Shown: positions 7,096-14,433 of the stretch, one piece after another | Layout of the letters: each line of letters starts with the position of its first letter | How positions within the stretch are numbered: the stretch's first letter is position 1 | Source: a virus | Reading direction: 5' to 3' (one strand) | DNA length: 64,000 bases | IMG/VR virus record: IMGVR_UViG_3300050821_005814 | Coordinates: 42,806-106,805 of that record | Notes under the pieces: generated by a model | Told to the model about the DNA's origin: nothing | What the model saw: only the letters and a program-made list of their open reading frames with translations | Databases searched by the model: none | Made by a program: the position numbers and the translations under genes

Positions 7096-7664
7096 GTCTC
7101 TTCAAACTCACCATCGAGGATCTCACCCTGCGCCGGACCATTGAAGTCAAAGATCAGCGTAGGTGGCGGACGCAGATTACCATCTGGGTTGTTGATGTCG
7201 ACCTGACCGCGCTTCTTCCACGTATCCTTCTGACGGTTGGTCAGCCACAACTCAATAGCACCGACATCAGGCGGGTAATGCTCTATGTACGAGGCACGCT
7301 TGATATCACCCGTCTTACTGTCGTACCAAAGCTTCTCCGCCGCATGCTCATACCCCTTGGCACGATGGTAGAGCGCATGCGCTACAACACCATCAGCGAG
7401 GTCACCACCTTCATTCCAACTACTCGCGAATTCTGCGATACTACTACGCCAGTCTTCTATCGTCTGCGGACTGACTTCAAAGATCTCACATATGCGCTGG
7501 TGGGATAAGCCGCACATGCGTAACTTGCGTACAAGATCCGCATACCCCTCGCGATACAATGTAGGGCGCCCCACAGGACGCTCCTTCATCTCGTACTTGC
7601 GCTTGCGGCCGAAATGCCCCTTGGGGTACTTACCCGCCATGCGCGGCAGTGATTGACGCTTCAT
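7092..7664 (-). CDS. terS: Terminase small subunit (DNA-recognition)
   Basis: From ATG 7664 the product is 190 residues. It has a basic N-terminus, then GRPTLYREGYADLVRKL and an HTH CGLSHQRICEIFEVSPQTIE at about residues 47-66, and a block WNEGGDLADGVVAHALYHRAKGY leading into HYPPDVGAIELWLTNRQKD. This order is typical of phage small terminase subunits with a resolvase-like HTH, which recognise the packaging site and hand DNA to the large subunit. A longer frame exists but overlaps the upstream gene. MAGKYPKGHF, nine codons later, is another possible start. Confidence 0.82.
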   Translation of the reverse strand: MKRQSLPRMAGKYPKGHFGRKRKYEMKERPVGRPTLYREGYADLVRKLRMCGLSHQRICEIFEVSPQTIEDWRSSIAEFASSWNEGGDLADGVVAHALYHRAKGYEHAAEKLWYDSKTGDIKRASYIEHYPPDVGAIELWLTNRQKDTWKKRGQVDINNPDGNLRPPPTLIFDFNGPAQGEILDGEFEET

Positions 7665-7686
7665 AGTCCATAGTCCCGCAAAGGCT

Positions 7687-7974
7687 TTAGGGTGCTGCCA
7701 TCGCCGTTGGATGGTCGAGGAAGGAGAACACTGGCGTGATCTCAATGCGGAGCTGGTTGCTTGCCCCACCATCCCATGACGCTTGGCTGCCTGATGCATC
7801 AACCTGCACTGGCATCATCGGCGGATATGCATCGAGTGCTGCCTCGATGATGTCAACGGCTTTCAGCATGATGGACTGTTCAGGTTCAGCCATCTTCATC
7901 GATGATGCTTGCCGCTTGATCTCCGCCATGACGAGTGGCGGCCGGCCGGTTACCTTGTAGAAGCTCCACGACAT
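7687..7974 (-). CDS. Hypothetical 95-residue protein
   Basis: The product begins MSWSFYKVTGRPPLVMAEIK and ends ITPVFSFLDHPTAMAAP. ATG 7974 is preceded by GGGGGAG. It has a helical middle (SIMLKAVDIIEAALDAYPP). It stands immediately before the small terminase. Function unknown. Confidence 0.6.
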   Translation of the reverse strand: MSWSFYKVTGRPPLVMAEIKRQASSMKMAEPEQSIMLKAVDIIEAALDAYPPMMPVQVDASGSQASWDGGASNQLRIEITPVFSFLDHPTAMAAP

Positions 7975-7989
7975 AGTCGATACTCCCCC

Positions 7990-8100
7990 TTAGTGAATGC
8001 AGCGCCAAAGCACTGCTAGCAACATGATGGCGCAACCAATGCCGAATACCGTAGCGAATGACTGCGCGAACAGATCCAAGTATGCGCGTAGTGTCTTCAT
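7990..8100 (-). CDS. 36-residue membrane protein
   Basis: The frame reads MKTLRAYLDLFAQSFATVFG and then IGCAIMLLAVLWRCIH: an amphipathic helix followed by one membrane segment. ATG 8100 overlaps the stop of the holin-like gene upstream as ATGA. Small size and coupling suggest a real microprotein, perhaps a partner of the upstream membrane protein. Confidence 0.55.
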   Translation of the reverse strand: MKTLRAYLDLFAQSFATVFGIGCAIMLLAVLWRCIH

Positions 8101-8309
8101 CGCAGCAGCGGCAAGCTGTGAATGGTGCCGCCAACCAAATTGAGTAGCATGAGAATGACTATCAAGCACGCAATCACGACGACAACAACGCGTGCAGCAG
8201 TAGCGAAAGGTTGAGGTAGCGGGATTTGCTGCAACACCCACAGGACGAGCCCGACAAGCAGTCCGACAATGAGTAGATAGATCAGCAGGTAGATCAACTC
8301 GTTGATCAT
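8097..8309 (-). CDS. 70-residue membrane protein, holin-like topology
   Basis: From ATG 8309 the product is MINELIYLLIYLLIVGLLVG and continues with a second hydrophobic segment (ARVVVVVIACLIVILMLLNL). Two membrane helices in 70 residues suit a class II holin, but no lysis gene is adjacent, so holin is only a possibility. Confidence 0.55.
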   Translation of the reverse strand: MINELIYLLIYLLIVGLLVGLVLWVLQQIPLPQPFATAARVVVVVIACLIVILMLLNLVGGTIHSLPLLR

Positions 8310-8322
8310 GACGTCACACTCC

Positions 8323-8832
8323 CTATTGCACGAGCTCAACATTGGCTCGATCAAACATCAGCACGACCTCGCGCTGCATCCAACTCATGAGCAGCGCTAC
8401 CCGTTGCTGATCGGTCCATGTGACGAACCCCTCGCGCAGCATACCAGTCTGATGATCGACTGCGAATGCTCCCTTTAGTATGCGTACCCTGCACCCCTCG
8501 AACAGAATAGGGCGCTCGGGATCGTCCATATTGGACATGGACTTGATCTCGTCGATCGCGCCAGGCGGCAGTGCGACGGGACAGTTCTCGCTGTGGGAGA
8601 ACAACTGGCGTACGCCGCGCGTTGATACTATCTTCTTCCATGGATCGGACAGCAGGTCGAATGCAACAAAAGCGTACCGCGAGAACAATGGCTTAATCGC
8701 TGGCGCCTTCTTACTCGTGTAGCGCCGCAGGTAGGTCGGGCAGAACGCCTCAAACCCCTGCTGCATCATATGCGCGACAGCTAGGAACTCGGATCTAGGC
8801 AGCGTGTATACGCAATACCATTCGATCGCCAT
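8323..8832 (-). CDS. NusG/RfaH-like transcription factor
   Basis: The 169-residue product starts MAIEWYCVYTLPRSEFLAVA, the NusG N-terminal (NGN) signature W..(V)Y....E..., followed by GFEAFCPTYLRRYTSK, KPLFSRYAFVAFDL and ISTRGVRQLF, which follow the order of RfaH/NusG paralogues (P.F..Y.F......W..I.ST.GV). A KOW-like segment, GCRVRILKGAFAVDHQTGML, lies at about residues 109-128. Such proteins bind RNA polymerase and suppress pausing or termination. Its position early in the leftward operon suggests it could help transcription of long late operons. Confidence 0.75.
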   Translation of the reverse strand: MAIEWYCVYTLPRSEFLAVAHMMQQGFEAFCPTYLRRYTSKKAPAIKPLFSRYAFVAFDLLSDPWKKIVSTRGVRQLFSHSENCPVALPPGAIDEIKSMSNMDDPERPILFEGCRVRILKGAFAVDHQTGMLREGFVTWTDQQRVALLMSWMQREVVLMFDRANVELVQ

Positions 8833-9010
8833 GCAGCACTATCCCCCGTCCGACAGCTAAGTAGCTGCCGCAGACCACAGCGGTACGACCGACTGTAGCC
8901 CCGCCAAGCTGTGAACGGGGGAACCTTATAGCGACCATTTTGGTTTGGCTGCAACGCTTTGTTTTTGGTGCAGCATTTACTACGCCTGCATACTGCTAGT
9001 GCTAGTCTGA

Positions 9011-9175
9011 CTATAGCTTGAAGTAGATCGCGACTAGCATCCAAAAGATAGCCATGAGAAAGCCTCCTTTGGCTACATCATAATAGCGGGTGAAAGTCGC
9101 GATGAAGCACCCGCTCAAGTAGAAGCTACCCCCCAGTATGAGGAAGGGAATGGATGGTGCAGACAGATCTATCAC
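9011..9175 (-). CDS. 54-residue two-segment membrane protein
   Basis: GTG 9175 overlaps the upstream stop as GTGA. The product reads MIDLSAPSIPFLILGGSFYL, then SGCFIATFTRYYDVAKGG and FLMAIFWMLVAIYFKL: two hydrophobic segments around a short polar loop. An internal ATG at 9055 with a strong AAAGGAGG site could also produce a 14-residue form starting MAIFWM. The coupling supports a real gene. Function unknown. Confidence 0.5.
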   Translation of the reverse strand: MIDLSAPSIPFLILGGSFYLSGCFIATFTRYYDVAKGGFLMAIFWMLVAIYFKL

Positions 9176-9735
9176 GTCTGCGGACCGATGAAGTGCCCAT
9201 CCTTCAACTCGCCGACCTTCTCATAGTCCATACCGTGAATCACATGGTAGGCGTAGCCATCGCTGTTGTGCGATAGTGCGAGATACTCGCCGCGCTCCTT
9301 ACGCTCGAGCACGACCGTCAGGTGATTCTGCAGGTCGTCAGGCAGTGCGTTGCGCGCAAGCAACACGTCACCGACCTGATAGCTTGTGCCGGTCGTGTAA
9401 CGTCGCGTCGCAGTCAGGAGGGGCTCAATGAGTACGCGCTGCCCCTTGATCATGACGGATGCAACAGGCGGTTGCTGCTTTGGACCTACGGCAGGGCGCG
9501 GCTTGATCTCGACGAGATCGAGGTACTCTTCAGTCAACCAGCAGCGAATGTCGCCGATCGAAGGGATTTGGAACAGTACGCTCCATGTGTTCGTCTGTGG
9601 GTCGAGACGCTCAAGCATACCTATCTCCTGGCGCTGCGCGAGCATGACCAAATGACGGTTCTGCTGCATGCCGCCAACGGGATTTGGCGGGACTTCCTTG
9701 ATTGTGACGCGTGAACCTGCTCTGAAGTCAGACAT
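9172..9735 (-). CDS. Hypothetical 187-residue protein with SH3-like segments
   Basis: The start at ATG 9735 follows AAGGAG at good spacing. Two beta-rich segments (FRAGSRVTIKEVPPNPVGGM and SVMIKGQRVLIEPL) resemble small barrels, and the protein has many polar residues and no signal peptide. An upstream in-frame extension lacks a ribosome site. No family assigned. Confidence 0.55.
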   Translation of the reverse strand: MSDFRAGSRVTIKEVPPNPVGGMQQNRHLVMLAQRQEIGMLERLDPQTNTWSVLFQIPSIGDIRCWLTEEYLDLVEIKPRPAVGPKQQPPVASVMIKGQRVLIEPLLTATRRYTTGTSYQVGDVLLARNALPDDLQNHLTVVLERKERGEYLALSHNSDGYAYHVIHGMDYEKVGELKDGHFIGPQT

Positions 9736-9788
9736 GGGGATCTCCTTGCGATTGTCGTAGCCGAAGTGAACGATTGGTGGCCAGGGGC

Positions 9789-9965
9789 TCATGGTTGCCA
9801 GCTATGTAGTGCTCGCGCCTCTTGATGCGCGAAAGCGCGCAAGCGGTCCGCCTCATCATCGGTAAGCCCTTGGATTCGGCCGCTCTCAGGCGAGTAGTGC
9901 TTCGCGAGCAACGCGGCATAGATACTGGCTGCTACCAACAGCAGCACATCCCTGAAATCATCCAT
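9789..9965 (-). CDS. 58-residue membrane-anchored protein
   Basis: From ATG 9965 the product reads MDDFRDVLLLVAASIYAALL and then a soluble helical tail (LTDDEADRLRAFAHQEARAL). It overlaps the 3' end of the PEP-CTERM-like gene by eight bases. Function unknown. Confidence 0.55.
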   Translation of the reverse strand: MDDFRDVLLLVAASIYAALLAKHYSPESGRIQGLTDDEADRLRAFAHQEARALHSWQP

Positions 9966-10515
9966 GATGTACCCGCCGCACAAGCGCTAGCGCGCCAAGC
10001 GCTAATGCTAGTATGAACGCACTGCGCGGTTCAGGCGTGCCAATTGAAGGCGGGAGAGGAGTACCCTCAACGCATTCGTGCAGCGCAGCATCCCAATGAT
10101 GAGCTGGTTGACACGGATGATCCTCGACAGGCGTTGTCTCAATGGCGACAATACCTGGCGTGATTATGCCGAACAGCGGGAATGCTGGTATGAACGCGCC
10201 CCCTGGTAACTCCCCGCCGCCAAACCCGAAGGGTGCTTGCGGTACAGGGAATCCAAATGGCGGCCACCATGCTGCGTTGCCATTGTCTGCATTGGACAAG
10301 GGAGGCGGCGCAGCCATACCTACTGGTGGGACAGGAGGTGTTGGGAACTGTGCTGTTGCTGGTGGTGGGCATGCAACAACGAGTGCCAGCACAATGGTGG
10401 CTGGCAATGGTGGGGTTCCTGCATGCCATGCAGCAGCTCCCCATCTGGCGATCACTTCAGCTTTCGTATAGGCATGCTTGGCAACTAACACGATGCAATC
10501 ACTGGCACTCGGCAT
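9958..10515 (-). CDS. Exported Pro-rich protein with PEP-CTERM-like end
   Basis: The C-terminus reads GTPEPRSAFILALALGALAL followed by VRRVHHG: a PEP motif, a membrane helix and an Arg cluster, the layout of PEP-CTERM sorting signals cut by exosortase. An internal hydrophobic stretch (ATIVLALVVACPPPATAQ) looks like a signal peptide, so the true start may lie closer to it; ATG 10515 and ATG 10530 are both possible and neither has a good ribosome site. The middle is Pro/Gly/Phe-rich. It is the first gene of the leftward operon. Confidence 0.5.
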   Translation of the reverse strand: MPSASDCIVLVAKHAYTKAEVIARWGAAAWHAGTPPLPATIVLALVVACPPPATAQFPTPPVPPVGMAAPPPLSNADNGNAAWWPPFGFPVPQAPFGFGGGELPGGAFIPAFPLFGIITPGIVAIETTPVEDHPCQPAHHWDAALHECVEGTPLPPSIGTPEPRSAFILALALGALALVRRVHHG

Positions 10516-10540
10516 CTCCTGACACTCCATAGGCTCGCAT

Positions 10541-10552
10541 GCAATATACCCC
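10541..10552 (-). promoter_or_regulatory. GGGGTATATTGC promoter candidate for the leftward operon
   Basis: The minus strand reads GGGGTATATTGCATGC just upstream of the first leftward gene. It matches the plus-strand sites before the histone-like and folE genes. Position at the head of the operon supports promoter function; no -35 is obvious. Confidence 0.5.
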
Positions 10553-10579
10553 TGTCCCCACCAATACCAATACGCTGGC

Positions 10580-10599
10580 GACGGGGCGCTTGCCCCGTC
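10580..10599. other. Perfect 8-bp hairpin
   Basis: GACGGGGC, a four-base loop and GCCCCGTC. No U-run follows on either strand, so a standard intrinsic terminator is unlikely. Confidence 0.5.
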
Positions 10600-10603
10600 G
10601 CAT

Positions 10604-10652
10604 GTTCCGAAGCGTATACGCAAGCGAAGCGCAGCGTATACGCGAAAGGAAC
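10604..10652. repeat. Inverted repeat with two copies of palindrome GCGTATACGC
   Basis: GTTCC at 10604-10608 pairs with GGAAC at 10648-10652, and the palindrome GCGTATACGC occurs at 10612-10621 and 10634-10643. The symmetry, two identical 10-bp palindromes 22 bases apart inside a larger inverted repeat, resembles a dimer-binding operator or an origin element. Confidence 0.5.
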
Positions 10653-10784
10653 ATCGTCATGCATGCGTGTGCTAGTAGTAGGTCTAGCGGCCTAGACATG
10701 GTACCCCCTACATCCAGTCTCGGTAGCCAAACCGACCCCCATTGTCACTGCGCTGCGCTTCGCTCCGCTTGTTCGTGGGGACCT

Positions 10785-10805
10785 GCACGACCTTGCAGGT
10801 CGTGC
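10785..10805. other. Perfect 9-bp hairpin
   Basis: GCACGACCT, loop TGC, AGGTCGTGC. It lies in the non-coding divergence region and is not followed by a U-run. Confidence 0.5.
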
Positions 10806-11241
10806 GTCCAGTCATTGGTTGTCTAAGCATGAGTTGCGGTAGCTGAAGGGATCGTTCAAACGATTCCAAAGCTATCAGGACACACGTACCCCATGCCGGA
10901 GTACGTAGTATCCCGCAGGACAGTAGTGCCAAGCCCCTCCTTGTGCAGGTCAGCGGTCTCACAAGTCGATACATCTCCCCGCGGTTTCTGCCGCGTTGCA
11001 AGTGGGAGGGAGTCCGGTGGGAGCAGTACGTATCTGACGGCGCAAGAACAACCGGACACTACCCGCCTGTCCTTGCTCTGGGTTGCTTTCTCTCAGAGCC
11101 CAGATCACTGAGGCATAGTCAAAGCCTCCATTCAGCTAATGTGCTCTAGGACAGTCGAGGCACCCAGTCCTGTATTCTGGATCGACCCCGCTAGCGATAT
11201 GGTCCTGAGGCGGCAGCGCCGCTCGCATACATCAGCCCTTA

Positions 11242-11251
11242 GCATATACCC
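11242..11251 (-). promoter_or_regulatory. GGGTATATGC promoter candidate (leftward)
   Basis: The minus strand reads TCGGGTATATGCTAAGGGC. It shares TATAT.GCTAAG with the plus-strand site before the histone-like gene (16868-16879) and TCGGGTATATGC with the site at 6406-6415. It would transcribe the hairpin-rich leader towards the leftward operon. Confidence 0.5.
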
Positions 11252-11469
11252 GACATTGCATTCATATTGCCAGTTGGTAGCGGTGCATTGGCGTTAAGCG
11301 CTTGATCTCATTGCAATCACGCCTGTCAGAATTATCTGACTTGCGCACAACCGCCTGCATTGACTATGTACTGGACTGTTTGAAACAGGGAAAGGGCATA
11401 CTGCACGATGCTATGCGCGCCAGGTATAGTAAGAAGCGTAGCTAGCACCCCGTGCGGATCCATAGGACC

Positions 11470-11961
11470 ATGGCAGAGAAGGCGACTCTCGATGAACTGA
11501 TAGCGGCGCTGTCTCAGCGCGACGCGCTCAGGATCCATAAGCAGCTCCTTCATCGATTCGATGCCAAGCAAGGCAAGGTCGCCCCATTCACATCACAGGA
11601 AGACGACTTCTACACGGCCCTGCACCGCGTGATGAATGGGCGGTTGTTGCCAAAGCTTGAGCTCGCGACGCACAAGAAAATCCATGGGCGGAACGGTTAC
11701 AAGCGTGCGGCTACGCAGCTATTCACGACGTTGAAGAATGGTAGTGACGGTACGCTGCGGCGGCCGCAAATGCTGGCGCTTGCCTACGAGGCGCTTAGCT
11801 GTCTTGCGGAGGCGATGGAGGAATGGGGCATCCCTGTCTCCGCCGCCAACTTGATTATGCAGATCGACAACAACCTTGAGCATGCCCTTAACGAAGCGTA
11901 CCCGGGGTATCTCGAGAACCGCATGTTGCACTACCTAGCTCCGATGCTCGAGGCTGCATAG
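11470..11961 (+). CDS. Hypothetical 163-residue helical protein, first rightward gene
   Basis: ATG 11470 follows AGGA closely; a GTG six codons upstream is an alternative. The product (MAEKATLDELIAALSQRDAL...) is helical and soluble, with LRRPQMLALAYEALSCLAEA in the middle. As the first gene of the rightward block it may be expressed early. No family recognised. Confidence 0.6.
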   Translation: MAEKATLDELIAALSQRDALRIHKQLLHRFDAKQGKVAPFTSQEDDFYTALHRVMNGRLLPKLELATHKKIHGRNGYKRAATQLFTTLKNGSDGTLRRPQMLALAYEALSCLAEAMEEWGIPVSAANLIMQIDNNLEHALNEAYPGYLENRMLHYLAPMLEAA

Positions 11962-11971
11962 GGTATATTGG
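11961..11971 (+). promoter_or_regulatory. GGGTATATTGG promoter candidate
   Basis: The site starts at the stop of the preceding gene and precedes the 12221-12793 gene and its hairpin leader. It differs by one base from the GGGTATATTGC form seen elsewhere. Confidence 0.45.
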
Positions 11972-12101
11972 CTATTGTCTGCGCTGGTGGGAAATGAGTG
12001 GTGTGCTGATGAACCCTCCCGCCAGCACGGATCGGATCGCTGTGCCCCCCAAAGGCAGTGATCCGTGGCGGCTCTTGTGCTTCCGTGAGAGTCGCTAAGG
12101 A

Positions 12102-12150
12102 GAAGGGTGCGTAGGGCCGCAACAGCCCGACTGTACGCTACGCACCCTTC
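12102..12150 (+). other. 13-bp perfect inverted repeat in a gene leader
   Basis: GAAGGGTGCGTAG at 12102-12114 is perfectly complementary to CTACGCACCCTTC at 12138-12150, with a 23-base loop. It stands between the promoter-like site at 11961 and the next gene, so it would form in the 5' leader RNA. No U-run follows. Confidence 0.55.
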
Positions 12151-12220
12151 ACTCCCTCTAGCAGTTGGTAGTGCAGTGCCCGGTCCAGATCCCCTTAGCT
12201 TAACACGCCGCAATACAGTC

Positions 12221-12793
12221 ATGGGACTCGCACTATGCGGGTTCGGCAATCCGCGCGCTGACTGCAATGCGTATGCAGGAGACTACAGTATGCTTGTCGG
12301 CTTCAGTGCGCATCTCGATGGTGTCAACCAAATGGGATGCATGAACCTTGCGTATACGGCAGTCGGTATGCGCAACACGGACTTCAATGACGCAGGCTAT
12401 GACCTTGCCAACAACTGGTGGATGCCGCCAGCCGTCGGGCTAGTCATCATGGCATTCAATGTGTGGATCAACGCTAACGCATGCGCGCCTATCATGGCGG
12501 ACTCAGCAGGGCGTGTCACGTTTCCGCCTGGCGAAGGGTTTGCGCAGTGCGGCAAGATACACTCGAGCCGCGATCGAGGCGCATCCTGGCAGCAGGTCAA
12601 AGCAGCGCCGGGGTTCAACCCCGCTGGATACCCCGGCACAGGTGGTTCTGGGAATGCCGGCATTCTCGCAAAGGCAGATGGCATGACAGCATTTCGACTG
12701 TTCATGTATACGACATCCGCTGACGGTAAGGATGAGTGCGTGATCGATGGCAATCCCGCACACACATGGTTCACAGGGTTCTATGCGCAATGA
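12221..12793 (+). CDS. Hypothetical protein, possible paralogue of the 4322-4819 product
   Basis: The 190-residue product is rich in Gly, Asn, Trp and aromatic residues (GMRNTDFNDAGYDLANNWW; ending HTWFTGFYAQ), like a secreted or virion beta-rich protein. Its end resembles that of the 4322-4819 product. Start is uncertain: ATG 12221 lacks a ribosome site while ATG 12290 follows AGGAG. It is odd to find such a protein next to replication genes. Confidence 0.5.
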   Translation: MGLALCGFGNPRADCNAYAGDYSMLVGFSAHLDGVNQMGCMNLAYTAVGMRNTDFNDAGYDLANNWWMPPAVGLVIMAFNVWINANACAPIMADSAGRVTFPPGEGFAQCGKIHSSRDRGASWQQVKAAPGFNPAGYPGTGGSGNAGILAKADGMTAFRLFMYTTSADGKDECVIDGNPAHTWFTGFYAQ

Positions 12794-13176
12794 GTGAATG
12801 GGAAGCTGCGGCTAAGGCCGCGTTGCAGCGGCGGGAACGCGAGATGGGTCGCGCTGAAGTCACTGAAGCAGAGATTGCCGAGAAGATTGCAGCTGATCCT
12901 GTTGCCGCTGCCGCAGTCCTATGCCGGCAGGAAGACAAGTTAATCGCAGCAGAGAAGGAGTTGCGCAACCTACTATCCGCCATGGACGAGTCTCTTTGGC
13001 ATCGTCACGCCGAAATGGGCAAGAGAGTCAAACGCATCTGCATCACGGAAGATGCTATCGCTCGTATCCGCGTGATTGTTGGAGATAACGCATGTGATCA
13101 TCCTAACTACGCCTTCTCCGAACACGGTAGATGCTGCCCTCACTGCGGCACATTCATGGTGGACTTCGGAGATTGA
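12790..13176 (+). CDS. Small protein with helical body and C-terminal zinc-binding motif
   Basis: ATG 12790 overlaps the previous stop as ATGA. The 128-residue product has a long charged helix (residues 1-80) and ends CDHPNYAFSEHGRCCPHCG, a C/H cluster that probably binds zinc. Possibly nucleic-acid binding. Function unknown. Confidence 0.6.
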   Translation: MSEWEAAAKAALQRREREMGRAEVTEAEIAEKIAADPVAAAAVLCRQEDKLIAAEKELRNLLSAMDESLWHRHAEMGKRVKRICITEDAIARIRVIVGDNACDHPNYAFSEHGRCCPHCGTFMVDFGD

Positions 13177-13178
13177 AA

Positions 13179-13409
13179 ATGGCCAACGGTAAAACTAATA
13201 CGACCGACCCTCTCGATATGCCCCTACCGTGTGAAATCCGGGTGCCTGGAATGCGGTTCAGCAAGGGCGTGAAACTTCGTGTGTTTGTGGAGGCAGCGGC
13301 GCGTTGGAAGGCTATGGCTGATCGGCCAACGCAGAAGATGAACACGCAAGAGGTCGCCAGATTTCTCGAAAGGCTGCATCGGAAGGAAAATCTACGTGGC
13401 GAAAATTGA
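13179..13409 (+). CDS. Hypothetical 76-residue protein
   Basis: The product starts MANGKTNTTDPLDMPLPCEI and has a basic helical end (TQEVARFLERLHRKENL). It lies two bases after the previous stop and just before the primase gene, so it may belong to the replication operon. No family recognised. Confidence 0.55.
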   Translation: MANGKTNTTDPLDMPLPCEIRVPGMRFSKGVKLRVFVEAAARWKAMADRPTQKMNTQEVARFLERLHRKENLRGEN

Positions 13410-13425
13410 AACGACCGTTTAGGTC

Positions 13426-14433
13426 ATGCCCTACGATTGGCGCTCTCTGCTGGACCAAGCGCGCATCCCCTGGCGCGTGAAAGGTCCCAACACATCCAAA
13501 GGGAATGTGTCAATCGAGTGCCCATTTTGCGGCGACGATCCAAGCTTTCATTTCCAGCTTAGCGAAACGTTTGATGGCTACCGTTGCCTACGCGACAGCA
13601 GGCACAACGGCTCGCATATGGTGCGCCTACTGGTCGCCTTAGGATATAGCCGCACCGAAGCGCAAGTACTCCTGCATGAGCATAAGCTGGACAAGAAGCC
13701 GCTCCCGCCAAAGCCGCGCGCCATTGAAGACCTGACCGACATCTGGCAGCGCTTCCCGCCAGCCGAAGACGCACCGCATAGCATGCGCTACCTGAAAGGG
13801 CGCGGCTTCACTAATCCCATGCAGACAGCTATTGACTACGATTTGCGCTATGCCAGGGCGGGCGATTGGGCGCAGCGTGTGCTCATACCATTTGCAGTTG
13901 ATGGGATAGTCGTCAGTTGGGCTGGGCGCGCGACTACGAGTTACCTACGTCCTCGCTATCGTATGTATGATCCAAGTCCTCCTGGATTGATCTATGTGCC
14001 GCGCGTCATCACGACTGAACAGACCGTTGTGATCGTCGAAGGGCAATTCGATGCACTCAAGATCGCAGTTGCAACAGAACGCGATTCCGTCGGTGTGATC
14101 GGCCTGAGCGGTAAGAACCTTGACAGCGCAGACCGTCTATTGCGCCTAGCACATGTGCTCGGCAAAAGCAGAAGGCTAATCTTGCTTGCGCTTGATCCTG
14201 ATGTCTCTGTTGGCGTTGCCAGCCATTCTATTATGCTGGTTGCGCAAGCATTGCGCTGGTGCTATGTTGCGCGCCTTCATGTGCCCGTCGGTCAGGAAGA
14301 TCCAGGGGCAATGTCTTTGGGGGACGCGCAGAAGTGGATCCAAAACGCAATACGCGCAAACGCGCGAGTCTTTATGTCGGGCCGCAGTGGTCAGGCACAT
14401 TCGAGGAATACGCCCGCAAGTACGCGCGCATAA
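13426..14433 (+). CDS. DnaG-like primase (zinc ribbon plus Toprim)
   Basis: The 335-residue product has an N-terminal CHC2-type zinc ribbon, CPFCGDDPSFHFQ at residues 32-44 with C54 and H60. It has a Toprim domain with VVIVEGQFDALKIA near residues 201-214 and ALDPDVS near 254-260, giving the acidic residues that bind metal. It lacks a helicase domain; a separate DnaB-like helicase is at 42.7 kb. It should make RNA primers for lagging-strand synthesis. The stretch SPPGLIYVPRVIT between the domains fits phage single-domain primases. Confidence 0.88.
   Translation: MPYDWRSLLDQARIPWRVKGPNTSKGNVSIECPFCGDDPSFHFQLSETFDGYRCLRDSRHNGSHMVRLLVALGYSRTEAQVLLHEHKLDKKPLPPKPRAIEDLTDIWQRFPPAEDAPHSMRYLKGRGFTNPMQTAIDYDLRYARAGDWAQRVLIPFAVDGIVVSWAGRATTSYLRPRYRMYDPSPPGLIYVPRVITTEQTVVIVEGQFDALKIAVATERDSVGVIGLSGKNLDSADRLLRLAHVLGKSRRLILLALDPDVSVGVASHSIMLVAQALRWCYVARLHVPVGQEDPGAMSLGDAQKWIQNAIRANARVFMSGRSGQAHSRNTPASTRA

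Larger units (their letters stand above)
10560..11469. other. Non-coding divergence region with several hairpins
   Basis: This 0.9-kb stretch separates leftward and rightward gene blocks. The frames in it are short, Arg/Cys-rich and lack ribosome sites, so I see no gene I trust. It holds four clear stem-loops (10580-10599, 10604-10652, 10785-10805 and GCTCTG/CAGAGC near 11080-11100), a leftward promoter-like site at 11242-11251 and a possible rightward -10 (GGTATAGT) near 11423. If transcription starts at 11242, the minus strand carries a structured leader of about 700 bases. It may be a promoter/antitermination region, an origin or a non-coding RNA. Confidence 0.55.

Noticed and set aside
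10499-10699. Minus-strand frame MSRPLDLLLA... in the divergence region
   Set aside because: It runs through two perfect inverted repeats and the promoter-like site at 10541, and lacks a natural ribosome site; non-coding is the better reading.
10708-11001. Minus-strand frame of 97 codons in the divergence region
   Set aside because: Arg/Cys/Leu-rich composition, no ribosome site, and it crosses a perfect hairpin. Kept only as a weak possibility.
11180-11235. tRNA on the minus strand (GGGTCGATCC resembles a T-arm)
   Set aside because: The flanking bases do not give a 5-bp T-stem with a 7-base loop, and I could not form acceptor or anticodon arms.
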